Origin: Lunularia cruciata
Lineage: Eukaryota; Streptophyta; Marchantiopsida; Lunulariales; Lunulariaceae
Assembly (NCBI GenBank): GCA_948567375.1
Contig: OX419758.1
Span: 23,689,001-23,753,000, forward strand
DNA: 64,000 nt
Direction of reading: 5' to 3'
Positions within the stretch are counted from its first letter, which is position 1, and each line of letters starts with the position of its first letter. The notes under the pieces were generated by a model. The model saw only the letters and a list, made by a program, of their open reading frames with translations. It was not told where the DNA came from and did no database searches. The translations under genes and the position numbers were made by a program. Positions 11,643 to 22,656 of the stretch are shown here, in pieces.

Positions 11643-12940
11643 GACTAGCAAGGTGGATGATACTCTTGTCTGAGTATGACTACACCATTAAGGATAGGCC
11701 AGGAAAGAAACATGCAAATGTTGATTTGTTATCTAGAGCCTATGATCATGATGGAGATGAGCCAGTGGATGATTCCTTCCCGGATGAGGAGCTCATGACA
11801 ATCTCAATCACTCAAGAGGTTCCAATGGAGTACAAGGAGATTGTGGATTTTGTGGCAAGAGGTATCCATAAGGGATGCATGCTAGGGAGGGGAAGGCCCT
11901 TGTAGCAAGATCTAGACCTTACACAATGGTGGAGGATATTGTTTTTCACCAAGGAGCAGATGGTCTACTCCGAAGAGCAATGGGTAAGGAAGAGTCTATC
12001 CTACTCATAAAGGAGTTTCATGAAGGTTTAGTATGTGGAGGACACATTGCATGAAAGGTGACTGCTTTCAAGATTCTAGATTCTAGATGCAAGTTACCAT
12101 TGGAGAGGGATTTTTAAGGATTGTCTTGATTATTACAAAACTTGTCATGTTTGTCAAGTTTTTGCTAGAAAGTTTACATCCACTCCACCACTTAGATCAA
12201 TTCCATTGCTAGGACCTTTTGAGAAGTGGTGAATTGATTTTGTAGGTCCTCTCAATAGAACCCCAAGGAACAATCGGTACATTGTGGTAGTTACTGATTA
12301 CCTTACCAAGTGGGTTGAGGCTAGACCATTGAGGGACAAGAATGAAGATGAAGTGGGTAGATTTCTTTATGAATGCATTATCACTAGGTTTGGATGCCCT
12401 TTGGAGTTGGTTTTTGATAGAGGAGGAGAGTTCACAGGAAGCATTACTACAGCCATGCTAGGACATTTCTCTAGCAGACATAGAGTAACTACATCCTATA
12501 AGCCAAATTCCAATAGCTTGGCATAGAGAACCAATCAGACCTTGTGCATGATGTTGGCCCAAGATGCAGAAATGGAGGGAGCTAAACATCATTGGGACAA
12601 GAAGATTCATGTAGTTTTGTGGGAGTATAGGACAACCATGAAGACTTCCACCAGATATTCTCCATTTCAATTGGTATATGGTATTGAGTCTACCTTACCT
12701 ATTCACTTTGATCTTCCTACCTTCCAAAGCATTCATGGGAGATTGAAGAAATCACAAGGAGGTGATGCAGAGAAGTCAAGGAAGGATCAACTCATGGAGT
12801 TGGAAGAGGCAAGAGCAATTGCTATGGTTCGAGTGGAGCAAGCCCAAAGGAAACAAAAGGAGAGCTATGACAAGAAGCAAGGCAAGAAGAAGGTGGAGAC
12901 TTTCAAAGAAGGTGATTGGATAATGTTGTTTGATTCCATT
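11643..12940 (+). pseudogene. A1 RNase H end and integrase
   Basis: After G1 the polyprotein resumes with ARWMILLSEYDYTIKDRPGK and the ADLLSR-type RNase H end. The integrase zinc finger (HxxxH...CKTCHVC, ~12020-12165) is interrupted by stops. The core is recognisable: FVGPLNRTPRNNRYIVVVTD, LVFDRGGEF and then LA-stop-RTNQTL. The stop TAG (12524-12526) stands at the catalytic glutamate of the DDE triad. A C-terminal segment, ending KEGDWIMLFDSI, reaches ~12940. Only fragments could be translated. Confidence 0.85.
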
Positions 12941-13147
12941 TGATTCAAGAGAGTGCAAAAGAAGTTTTTGCCTGAGTACTTTGGACCTTTCATTGTGGAG
13001 AAGGTGTGGGGCAATTACACCTATGATCTTAAGGAGTTGGGAGGAAGACACTTTGATAGGATTAACCATGATAAGTTGAAAATGTACCATAGAAGGTAGA
13101 GAGACCTTCACTTTGAGAACAAAGTGAAAACTTAGTCCGGGGGTAAA
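12941..13147 (+). other. A1 integrase C-terminus, terminal pol and polypurine tract
   Basis: Coding traces continue (KKFLPEYFGPFIVEKVWG, then YDLKELGG and INHDKLKMYH), typical of the end of gypsy pol. No chromodomain follows. The polypurine tract, AGTCCGGGGGTAAA, directly precedes the LTR start TGTAACACCC at 13148. Confidence 0.7.
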
Positions 13148-13839
13148 TGTAACACCCATTTGTGCATGTGTGTGGTATTGTGATATTTAACTTGGTATTA
13201 CAAGTACTTAAGAGATATTATTTATATAGAGATAAAGGATGGTTCTATATTAGTCATGGTTAACTAAAGTTAGTCATAGCTAAGATAGAGGGGACCTTAC
13301 TTTAGAGGAAGTAGAAAAGATGAGCACTACTATTTTGGATTTTAGTGTGTTGATTGGGTATTATTCCTAGGTGTTTGGCTTTGAGGAAAGAGTTGAGAAC
13401 TTATGGGTCCGCAAGCCTTTTTGTTTTGGATTCTTCTTTAGTCCAAGGATAGCCCATGTGAAGGAATCCTTGACTTAGTGGTTGGGTCAAGATAAGAACA
13501 CATGCTTAAGGGAATATGCCCATGTGAATGGATATTCCTTTCTACTTTTTGACTTTACTTGACTTTTAGTCTAGTAACTTGAGTTACTATAGTAATTTGT
13601 AACTTTGGTACGTAGCTATTTCACAAGTATATAAACAAGAGGTGAGGAGGTTCTCATCATCCTTTCATTTGCAACTATCTCTCTCTCATTGAGTTCTCTA
13701 GTGAGCAATGTCTTGAGTCTTGGAGTGTTAACCTTGGAGGAGTATGATGGAGTTGGGGTTCCTTGCCTTCTTAGTCCATGGTGCACTACAAGAATAGCCA
13801 TCATAGGTTTATCGTGAGTGAGAGACAAGACGGCTCATA
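13148..13839 (+). repeat. A1 3' LTR (692 bp)
   Basis: It begins TGTAACACCC after the polypurine tract and ends CGGCTCATA (ancestral CA, now TA). It aligns along its length with the reverse strand of 39219-39910 (also 692 bp) and with 44478-45161. It contains a likely TATA element (TATATAAACAAG near 13628) shared by all copies, placing U3 before and R/U5 after it. The following bases belong to family E. Confidence 0.85.
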
Positions 13840-15641
13840 GTTCCAACACCAATTGAGCGCCACCAAGTGCCAATACCCACGGAATACCACCCACTAATGT
13901 AACTCTAATTGAGATAACTACACTAGGGGAAAGGGAAACATGTAACCTACAATCACAACACGCACTCTCACGGTTTGTAGGTCATCAATTCCTGCCTCAC
14001 TAGAGAGAAACAAAAGGTTGTTTGATTGGTCATCATTCTAGCCTAAGTACCGAGAGCACACCAGAGCACCAATGCTCAAAAGTCAAGGCACCTCATACAA
14101 ACGTGGTGCACAAACAAGAAGTAGAGAATGGAAGGGTCCCTATCACAAGAAATCTAAACAAGAACCCTCCATCTCATAAAGCAACACGGTATTGACTCTA
14201 TCACCATTTGGCATTTGAGATAAGAGGAGTTTGTATTTACGTCCTAAGCTACTAGGATCACCAAGAATGTGATCAAACTACCTCTCCTAGCCAAAGCTAC
14301 AAGTGTATAGATAATAGTGAGCCAATCACTAGGACAACAAGTGAGGGTGGACTTGTTAAATAGGGCACCAATCTAGGAACAAGAGATCTCGGGGTCAAAC
14401 CCTATTGCATACAATCTAGCAGGATAGGCAGATTTTGCCAAACAATGACCAAGATCCACTCTAAACTAGCTAGCAAGCTGGCTTGCTAGCCCTTCTAGGC
14501 CTTTGTAGCCTCTCATAGCCCACACTCCTATGCTACAAAGCCTTGAAATGCCAAAATTTAGCCAAAAGAAGCTTTTCTTCTTGCCACTTTAAAACTCCTC
14601 CAAATCTAGATTTTTTTGCTAGATCAACTGGATTTCAAAGTTGCAAATTTTGGCCAAATTTGGATTTTTTGCCAAATTTGGCCAGAATCCAGAATCTTGA
14701 ATCAACTCAACTTTGGCCAAAATCTGCAACTTTGAAACTCCTCCAAATCTAGCAAAACTCCTCTAAATCTGGCCAAATTCTGACGTAAACTCCAGCAAAA
14801 ATCTGACATAAACCCTAAATTTGGCTGACCGCCAAATCCTCTACTAACTCTCCACTCAAGCCAAATTGAATTAATAAGTTTCTCTAAATCACAAATTCAC
14901 AAGAATAGGTTCATGACTCCACCTTCAGTCTTACTTTCTGAGCCCAACTCGCAACAAATTGATCTCGCTTGCACCTCTTGAGCTCAAAATCACAACCACT
15001 ACTTGCTTCTTTGCTCAAAAATTGGCTAGTGCTTCCGCACACCGTTTGCCTTACTGCCAAATCTGCATCAAGCAACAAGCTTCTATACACTAGCAAAAAC
15101 TAGAACTTTGATTGAGCTACCAATGATCCACTACACTTGGAAATACCACCAACACTCGTAGTTTTTGCACCCAATTTTCCCTTGACTTCACTTCTTTGAT
15201 GTAATCAAATCATTTACAACACTTGAATCTACTCAACTCAGATGAGTACTTGATCTATCATTCTATAAATTGCCAACAATTGGGCACTAATTATAGTCAA
15301 GTCACACCCACTCTAGCAAAGAGAATCCAAGTGACGCTCCTTGGCTTCTTCTATCCACCATAACCAGGAACTCAAAGGCTCAACATCAAAGAAGTGAGCT
15401 CTCTGGAGCTGCACTTCAAAAGTATACCCCTAGACTCAAGCTAGGTCTAAAACCCTAATGGTCCTGCTGATGGCACACTCGATGGTGCAAACGGTGCAAA
15501 ATGATGGTAGGTCCCATTGTGAAGTTAGTACCCCAAACAGAAAGTTTGACAATTGGAAAGTAGTCTATGGGAAACAGCTGAATACCTCTTACTAATATCA
15601 TTGGAACTCCAATGTTTGGGCAATCTAGATGCGACACTACA
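13840..15641 (-). repeat. E2: long LTR of family E (minus orientation)
   Basis: About 1.8 kb align with the LTR part of E4 (41300-43149, same strand) and with the reverse strand of 1-480. Read on the minus strand it starts TGTAGTGTCGCATC (15641 downward). The E4 copy starts TGTAGCGCT at 43149. The central part is rich in near-repeats of AAATTTGGCC and CCAAATCTAG. No gag is attached, so it is a solo LTR or a truncated copy. It directly abuts the end of the A1 LTR at 13839. Confidence 0.6.
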
Positions 15642-17148
15642 AATAGTGTGATACGGGATTCTATTTATAGGAGTGGACAAAAAGATAATTCACATCAAGA
15701 CCCATATCTTTGTGACTATAGATGAAAATGAAGAGTGTCTTACCTTGTTAGAAGCAAATTTTCAAGGGCTTTCCATAGACATCAAGATCATAGAAAAAAA
15801 ATTTCAAGAAAAGAAGTTACATTCACTTGAAACTCATGACAAATGTGTCTAGCATGAGTTATGGAATTCTATTGCATGTAGGTTGTGGGAACTATGTGTA
15901 ATGGGACAACAGGCATGACTATGAGACCTACAAGCATGGAACTTACAATAAAGCCTTGGGATTATAGGACTTGTAGGAAAGTTATGGGTATGGCATCCAC
16001 TTGTGGAATTGAATGAAGTGACATATATCAATTAGTACCATCCAATCTAGGGTTTAGGTGTGGGATCAATCTGCACCATACGTTCTAAAACTACATAAGG
16101 ATCTTTGAATACAAGAGTATCTTTATTATAATTGGTGGTAGTTAGTGAGACTTTGAAAATTCTTGATCTACAATTCATGAATGAGTAAAAGTCCCATGTA
16201 GTTGTGGCATAGGCAAAATGTTGGCCAAACTATATAAAATTTGGGATAATTTTTATGCATGCTATTATAATTTTTCTTGACCAAATTGATGAAGGATTTT
16301 TACTCCATCACATAGCTAGATTCAAATTCATGCTTCTCTCTTAAATTCCAATTCCACATTTTTTTTCTTTGCTCCATTGCTAGAGTTGTGCTCAAAGAGA
16401 AAATTAAAGAACCACCAACAACCTCAAATTGCAAGCCACACCACTCTTTAAATAAGGACCCCAAGAAATAACACAAGTAGCCATGTAATAGCCAAGTGAC
16501 ATGCAAGAAGAAGACAAGTAAGTATGGGAAACTCATAAAACAAAAATTCAAGGAAAGCTGAGTATGGGAAAACCAAAGTCCAACAAACAAAAAACTTCAA
16601 ATGTAACTTCCTCTCAAGACCTCTGATGTCATTGATCTTGATTTTTATGAAACTCTCTTGAGAAGACAATTCCAACAAGATAAACCATGCATTGTTTGGA
16701 AAAAAATGTTCATGGAGAAATCAACCCTAATGTGAACTATAGGATGCACTACAAGATTTGATTGCAAGATTACTTGCAAGAGATGCCTTGATTGAGATGC
16801 CTTGGATTTACTTACGTGATTTCACATTGCAAGTTGCCTTATAGTATTCTCCTTGTAGAAATCAAGTTCAAGAAAAGAAGAATATTCAACTTATCATAAG
16901 TTATTCTTTAGACTTCTATTTGCCATGATCTTGGTATCTATAGATAGCCCTTGAAAAGACAATTCCAAAAAAATGAAATATGCCTTATTTAGACAAATAT
17001 TCATAAGAAATCAGCCCCAACATGAATTGAAATATACTCTACAGGATTGCTTGTGAGATTCACACTACAAGATTTGACCTATGAGAATCAAGTCCAAGTG
17101 AACAGATTCATTCCACTTGTCATAACTTCTTCTTTAGACCTCCATTTG
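15642..17148. repeat. Degenerate tandem array, unit about 220-300 bp
   Basis: There is no gene. A block with the theme (G)AAGACAATTCCAA, then TGAAATATGCC/AACCATGCATTG, then ATTCATAAGAAATCAGCCCC/CATGGAGAAATCAACCCT recurs at about 16608 and 16905. Its leading part appears again at ~17122, and a weaker copy at ~15750. The third full-strength copy is cut by the C1 LTR at 17149. Open frames of 60-96 codons inside look random. Confidence 0.45.
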
Positions 17149-17593
17149 TGTAACAATATGGAGTTTAGCAACAAAGTTAGTAGGGCTAACAAAATGTAAC
17201 AATATGGAGTTTAGCGACAAAGTTAGTAGGGCTAATGAAGTAGCAAATAAGAAAAATTAGCCTAGAAGATTCCGGAAGTATCTAAGAAGCTTCTTGGGAA
17301 GCTTCCTGGCTAGCTTAGCTTGCACCTCAAGTAAGTAGCTTCTAGAAGCTTCCAACTAGTTTAGCTTGCATGCCAAGTAGGCAGCTTCTAGAAGGAAGCT
17401 TCTTGGTTAACTTTGCTTGCACTCTAAGAAAGAAGCTTGAGGAAGCTTCTTGAGAATCTTCTCAAGGCCTTGTATGCTACCTATAAATACCAAAGCCAAA
17501 GCTCATGCTAGGCACTTGGAGTTTCCTTCATTCTAGTGTCCCAATGTGAACTTCTATTTCTCGTATTTCTCTCCTCGGTCTTGGTCTTTTACA
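17149..17593 (+). repeat. C1 5' LTR
   Basis: It begins TGTAACAATATGGAG and ends TCTTTTACA. A 46-bp tandem duplication opens it (TGTAACAATATGG at 17149 and again at 17195). The middle is rich in AAGCTTC palindromes (GAAGCTTCTTGGGAAGCTTC type). A TATA-like CTATAAATACC lies near 17480. The 3' LTR at 22444 has the same duplicated start. Confidence 0.75.
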
Positions 17594-17594
17594 T

Positions 17595-17606
17595 TGATAT
17601 TTGAGC
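17595..17606 (+). other. C1 primer-binding site (decayed initiator-tRNA-Met type)
   Basis: TGATATTTGAGC lies one base after the LTR end. It matches 9 of 12 positions of TGGTATCAGAGC, the site complementary to initiator tRNA-Met used by many plant gypsy elements. The differences fit mutational decay. Confidence 0.5.
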
Positions 17607-17609
17607 AAG

Positions 17610-18800
17610 ACTGGGATGGATGGAATTTATGGACCACCAAATCCACTTCCGCCAAACCATTGGGATTTTCATGTCCAAATATTACCCATGCATCGTTTCA
17701 CACAATTCATCACCGTGCGCTTTGGGCAAGATTTTTTGCATATGATCACCTTGTTTGAGGCACCCTTGATACTTTTGGTTGTAACTTATGGAGAATGGTG
17801 GATGTGCTGCATCTATGTGTTAACCAATTAGATAAATTGGGAGTAGTAGGATATAGTAGTAGCTATGCGGCAATATTGGACGTTATCCTTATGATGCAAC
17901 AACAAATTGAGCACCTTACTTGATTGTTGGATGAACAAGACCAACAATGACAATACCATATAGAAAGAGTGCCAGTTTGAGATGGAGAAGGTTGCATTCA
18001 ATTTCCAGAACCCAAGGTGTTTGAAGGCAAGAATCTTCCAAGCATAGTGGAGAATTTTGTGTTTGACTGCAAATGTTACTTTAAAGCCACCAATCTTCAA
18101 GATGAATAGAATTAGATTCTCTTGGCTTCTAGCCATTTGGATGGTGTGGCAAAACTTTGGTGGCAATTCTGAGTGGAGTGAGATGAACGATAGATTGTTG
18201 CACCAATTTTGACATGGGCAGAATTCAAAGATGCAATACTTGGTTGATTTCAAACTATGAATGTCACCCAAGCCGCACAAGATAAATTGGCAAAGTTGAA
18301 GCAGATTGGCTCAATAAGGAGCTACATCATACAATTTTGGAACATCATCATGCAAATTCTAGATATACAAGAAGGTAAAGTTCTGGATCAATTTGTATAG
18401 GGATTGAATTCACAAACCAAATTAGAGGTGACCATGCGGGAACCACAAAATGTAGAAGAAGCCATGCAATTGGTTGAACACTTTGATTCCTTGGTTGCGA
18501 CAACTTGGTCTTGACCTCGACCTACAAAAAGCTTACCAGTACCCTACGCACAAGTGGAAAAACCAACACCAATGGAAATTGATGCTATCCAACAAAGACC
18601 ACTTGGTACAATGGATAAAGAAAGATTGCAACAAAATGGAGGTTTTTTCATTGTTGTTCAATTGGACATCGCATTGCTGAATATCCACTTAGGAATGGGC
18701 GACCTTGACAAGTTGCCCAGATGGAGTTTGTGGAAAAAAACTCAAAAAATTAAAACTCAAAAACTCAAAATCGCCTATTGGGATTCCTCATTTCCTTGAT
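17610..18800 (+). pseudogene. C1 gag, degenerate
   Basis: Broken frames read FPEPKVFEGK, AKLWWQF, TWAEFKDAILG and QDKLAKLKQIGSIRSYIIQF, the usual landmarks of the gypsy gag domain. PMEIDAIQQRPL then precedes the nucleocapsid. The zinc knuckle (around 18640-18700) has lost its cysteines: positions expected as C-x2-C read F-x2-V. Several in-frame stops occur (for example near 17921, 18107 and 18171). Confidence 0.65.
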
Positions 18801-18896
18801 CATTATTAGGGAAACATGGAATCCCCATAGGAGATTTGAGCCGCTTATTAGGAGCTTGATTAGTTCCAATGGGATTGAAGGCTCGACCTAGCAAGT

Positions 18897-19208
18897 TTGC
18901 TTCACTTGCAAGGTACAATAGCTAATTGGGGTTGTAGAATTTTGGTTGATTCTGGAAGTTTAGAGATTTGCATGTCTATGCAAGTAATAAAAAAATTAGG
19001 TATTCCTATCAAGCAAGTAATTGGAAGTAGATTGATGATGGCGGATGGTAGAAAGGGTTTTGCATTTTGTACCTCATATCTTGTTACTTTTAAGATTAGG
19101 AAAGAGTATTTGGAGTGTATGTGGTTTGTAGTGGCACCTCTACACTATGATATCATTCTAGGACTACCTTGTCTTGAACATCATAAGGTTCAATTTGATT
19201 GGACTTGA
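18897..19208 (+). pseudogene. C1 aspartic protease
   Basis: A 103-codon frame carries the active-site motif ILVDSGS (aspartate codon 18948-18950) and IILGLPCLEHH near its end, the ILG(L/M)PWL flap-end motif of gypsy proteases. The active site looks intact, but the upstream gag and downstream RT frames are broken, so the product could not be made from a polyprotein. Confidence 0.75.
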
Positions 19209-19256
19209 TGACAAATTCAAATACAACACCAAGGTAGGAATTTCCAATAAGGTTGT

Positions 19257-20260
19257 TTGGCACTTCCGAGTAAGACACCTAAGAATAGTCAGTCCCAAGA
19301 TGGGAAGTTTGTCCAAAAGGTAGCCATAAAGCATGCTTTGAAGAGAGAGGAGTTCCAAGATAGGAAGTTTGCAAGGAAGGCAACCATAGAGCAGGCTTTG
19401 AAGAGAGATGAATCCCTAGATGGGAAGTTTGTTTGTGAAGCAGCCATAGAGCAAGCTTTGGAGGGAGATAAGTCTATTTTTGCGATGTGGATCAAGCCAA
19501 TTGCACAAGGACAATCTGAGGAGAGCCAAGAGCCTCATCAAGCAATGGTTGATCAGATAGGTCAAGAGTTTGCGGACGTGTTTCCAAATGATCTGCCAAA
19601 AGGATTACCCTCCGATTGTGGTATGCCTTTCAAGATTAAGTTATTGCCAAGGAGTATTCTAGTGAGTAGACCAATCTATTGGCTCTCACCAAAGGAGTTG
19701 AAGGAGTTGCAAACAACACTTACAGAGTTTTTGGAGAAGGACTTCATACAACATAATACCTCTCCTTGGGAAGCACCGGTACTATTTGTTCCCAAGAAGG
19801 ATCAAGGACTTCATTTATCATAGGCTCAATAAGCAAACAATGAAGAATGCATATCCGTTGCCTCGGATTGATGACTTGCTTGATCAATTGAGTGGAGCAC
19901 AATAGTTTTCCAAGCTGGATCTTTGCAGTGACTATTGGAGAATCCCCATTGATAGGGAGGATATGCAAAAGACGGCCTTTCGCACAAGGTATGGGCATTT
20001 TGAGTGGCGAGTTCTACCTTTTGTGCTCACTAATGCTCCAATAGTCTTCATAGATCAGATGCATCATGTGTTGGATGGACGATTGGATTGGTACGTGGTG
20101 GTGTTCTTGGATAATATCTTAATCTATAGCAAGATAGAGGTAAAACATGTGAACCAGGTGCGAGAAGTCCTAAGATGACTACAACAATGGAAATTTTACT
20201 ATAAGAAGTCAAAGTGTGCCTTTTGGCAAAAAAAAGTTACCTTCTTGGGGCACAAGATCT
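19257..20260 (+). pseudogene. C1 reverse transcriptase
   Basis: 19257-19823 opens with a threefold repeated linker (DGKFV..A..QALKRDE, ~22 residues each), then reaches FADVFPNDLPKGLP and [15 protein letters not shown] small deletion near 19812 removes the CIDYR core and shifts frame. [16 protein letters not shown] and the 19963-20178 frame (KTAFRTRYGHFEWRVLPF) follow. The catalytic box is FLDNILIYS: AAT (20113-20115) replaces the second aspartate codon. FLGHKILS lies near 20250. Non-functional. Confidence 0.8.
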
Positions 20261-20900
20261 TATCAGAGTGGATCAAGATGGAAGAGGAGAAAATCAAGGC
20301 CACTACTAATTGGCCTACTCCAAAGGATGCTATAGAAGTACGGGCATTTAATAGACTAGCCAATTTTTACCAATGGTTCATCCATTATTATGCTCATTAG
20401 GCTGCACCATTGACTGACCTCTTGGAGAAGGACTCAAGCTTCTAGTGGACCACCAAGCACAAAGAAGCATTCCAAAGGTTGAAACATATAGTGTCTTCAA
20501 GGCACATTCTTCAACCATATGATCCTAAAATACCTATGTGGTTGATTTTGATGCTTCTAACTTTGCAATTAGAGCCGTGTTGCAACAAGAATTCCCAGTT
20601 GGACTACATTCTATTGCCTTTGTGTCTTGCCGACTCAATATGGATGAAAGAAACTACTCTACTTGAGATCAAGAATAACTTGCAATGGTATATGCCACCA
20701 AGGTATGGAGGCATTACCTCTTGGAGAAACAAATGATCATGCAAATTGATCACAAACCATTGTTATAAACCTTACACTTGGAACACATGAAGAGTCAACA
20801 TCACGGATGGGAGGAACAACTCCAATTGTTTGATATCAAACTTGAGTAAAAACTAGGTTGATTCCACATCATACTTGATGCTTTATCAGGATGACCTGAT
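20261..20900 (+). pseudogene. C1 RT thumb and RNase H remnant
   Basis: Stop-containing frames read HILQPYDPK, then DFDASNFAI in one frame and CNKNSQLDY in another, matching the pL..pD...f.v.tDAS pattern that opens gypsy RNase H. The minus-strand C2 copy keeps the same passage as ANLDASNLTIGAILQQEF, which confirms the identity. Confidence 0.6.
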
Positions 20901-21770
20901 TTGAAGTCTCTTCCTCTCATCACAACGGCAATTACAATAGTGTCAATTGATTCCAAGGTCCAAAACAAGTTTCAATCAGCTCTACAACAAGATCACTTCT
21001 TCCAAATGGTACATGGTTGCCTTATAGCATGTGACAAGGAGTACAACACCTTCTCCATCAAGGAGAGCCTTCTATTCCATGGGGACCAGATCTATGCTCC
21101 ATCCAAAGGTGATCTTCAACTTATGCACCTTCAAGAAGCCCATGATTTACCCATAGTTGGTCATATGGGTGTGGACAAGACCTTGGTTACCCTCCAACGT
21201 CAATGGTGGTGGCCCAACATGACATGAGATGTTTGAGAATTTGTCCAATTGTGTGAGAGCTACCAATGCAACAAGGCTAGCAACCAAAAGCTGAGTGACT
21301 CCTTCAACCACTTGCCATTCCATCCGCTCAATGGGAGCATGTGAGCTTGGATCTCATCACATCCTTACCCAAGACAAAGCAAGGACCCACAACAATTGTG
21401 ATGTTTGTGGATAAGCTTAGTAAGAAAATCCTCTAGGCACCAACCTATGATACTGTGGATGCTCCAACCTTAGCACAAATCTACTTTGACAATGTCTTCA
21501 AGCATCATGAGATGCCATGTGTATTTATCTCCAACTGTGATTGTCAATTTCCTAAGAAGTTTTGGCAAGCACTCTTCCAAATACTCGGCACCAAATTTAC
21601 TTTGTCCATAGCCTATCATCCTCAAATTGATGGACAAACCGAACATGCAAATCATACATTGGAAGATATGTTATGTGCTTTTGTCAGTGTCCACCATACC
21701 AATTGGGATGAATGTCTTGTAGCTACAGAATTTGCCTACAACAATTCCAAACAAACAACCATTTGATTTT
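20901..21770 (+). pseudogene. C1 integrase
   Basis: The zinc finger is visible as AHDLPIVGHMGVDKTL followed by CESYQCNKA (HHCC), with stops between. The core shows SLDLITSLPKTKQGPTTIVM, then FISNCDCQF and DGQTEHANHTLED. The second catalytic aspartate codon is AAC (21533-21535), asparagine. The glutamate is present. WDECLVATEFAYNNS ends the core. Integrase activity is not expected. Confidence 0.8.
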
Positions 21771-21985
21771 CTCCTTTCTTTCTCAATTTTGGCCAAGATC
21801 TACTTATTCCAGATTCTCTTCTTGCTTTCCTTCCATCTCAAGTTCCTCATACTTCAACATTCTTGACCACTATATCCTAATCTCTCCAACAAGCCAAATC
21901 TCACCTCCTTGTTGCTCAAAATAGTCAAAAACAATATACGGACCACCATCGTTGTGATCTCACCTTTGAAGTTTGTGATAAAGTC

Positions 21986-22440
21986 ATGCTATCCTCTAGT
22001 AACCTCCCTCTTCCCATTGATACCCAAGTTTGTAAACTTGCCCCTAATTGGATAGGACCCTTTGATATCATCCAAATTGTCTCTCTTATTGCTTATCGAC
22101 TTGCCTTGCCTTGTCATATGCGTATCCATCCTATCTTTCATGTTTCCAAGTTGAAACCCTTTGTTCCTAACCCCTCTTCCTTTCCTTCTGAAGTCCAACC
22201 TCCTCCTCCTCCTATTCCTATCAATGATCATGAAGAGTACAAAGTTGATCTATCATTGCATGTTGCTATATTCAGCAAGGCCGTCAACAACATATGGAGT
22301 ACAAGGTCCTTTGGAAAGGGTATCCCCTTCATGATGCCACATGGGAACCTCTTTCTCACCTCCAGAATGCATAGACGGCCATCCAAGAGTTCAAAGCTTC
22401 ACTGGCAACAAGAACGTCACCAACTAGCGGTGGAGGACTA
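21986..22440 (+). pseudogene. C1 integrase tail and chromodomain
   Basis: CKLAPNWIGPFDI and MRIHPIFHVSKLKPF are the GPY/F-type tail of gypsy integrase. After a one-base frame change, 22292-22395 reads EYKVLWKGYP then TWEPLSHLQNA, the core of a chromodomain (YxVxWKGY...TWEP). Chromodomains on integrases are known to guide insertion to heterochromatin. A stop (TAG) follows QNA. Confidence 0.8.
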
Positions 22441-22443
22441 TAT

Positions 22444-22656
22444 ATCATTATGGAGTTTAGCAACAAAGTTAGTAGGTCTAACAAAATGTAACAATATGGA
22501 GTTTAGCAAAAAAGTTAGTAGGGCTAACAAAGTAGAAAATAAGACAAATTGGCCTAGAATATTCAAGAAGTATCTAGGAAGCTTATTGGGAAGCTTCCCG
22601 GCTAGCTTAGCTTGCACCTCAAGTAAGTAGCTTCTAGAAAGAAGCTTCTAGAAGCT
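22444..22656 (+). repeat. C1 3' LTR, truncated
   Basis: It matches the first ~200 bp of the 5' LTR, including the 46-bp duplicated start (second copy from 22478). The match ends at GCTTCTAGAAG near 22656, where family E LTR sequence takes over. Confidence 0.7.

Larger units (their letters stand above)
3515..13839 (+). mobile_element. A1: Ty3/gypsy retrotransposon, 5'-truncated, with nested G1
   Basis: The order is a zinc-knuckle ORF, gag, protease, reverse transcriptase, RNase H, integrase, polypurine tract (about 13135-13147, including CCGGGGG) and a 692-bp 3' LTR (13148-13839). The 5' LTR and leader are missing, replaced at 3514 by family F sequence. G1 (7860-11642) splits RNase H. The minus-strand copy A2 (33906-39910) aligns throughout. 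No chromodomain follows integrase, and the RT reads FIDD(A)FCVYG, close to the FxDDFSVYG form of Athila/Tat (OTA) elements, so I place it in that clade. Frame breaks and mutated catalytic sites make it dead. Confidence 0.85.
17149..22656 (+). mobile_element. C1: Ty3/gypsy chromovirus, near full length, decayed
   Basis: 5' LTR (17149-17593), primer-binding site, gag, protease, RT, RNase H, integrase, chromodomain and part of the 3' LTR (~22444-22656) follow in order on the plus strand. The 3' LTR is cut off and replaced by family E sequence at 22657. The chromodomain after integrase defines a chromovirus. Every domain carries stops or frame changes. The minus-strand relative C2 (23868-26307) shares integrase, chromodomain and LTR. 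Confidence 0.85.

Noticed and set aside
3515-13839. Endogenous plant pararetrovirus (caulimovirid)
   Set aside because: Integrase, LTRs, polypurine tract and gypsy-type gag are present; there is no movement protein or coat-protein order of pararetroviruses.
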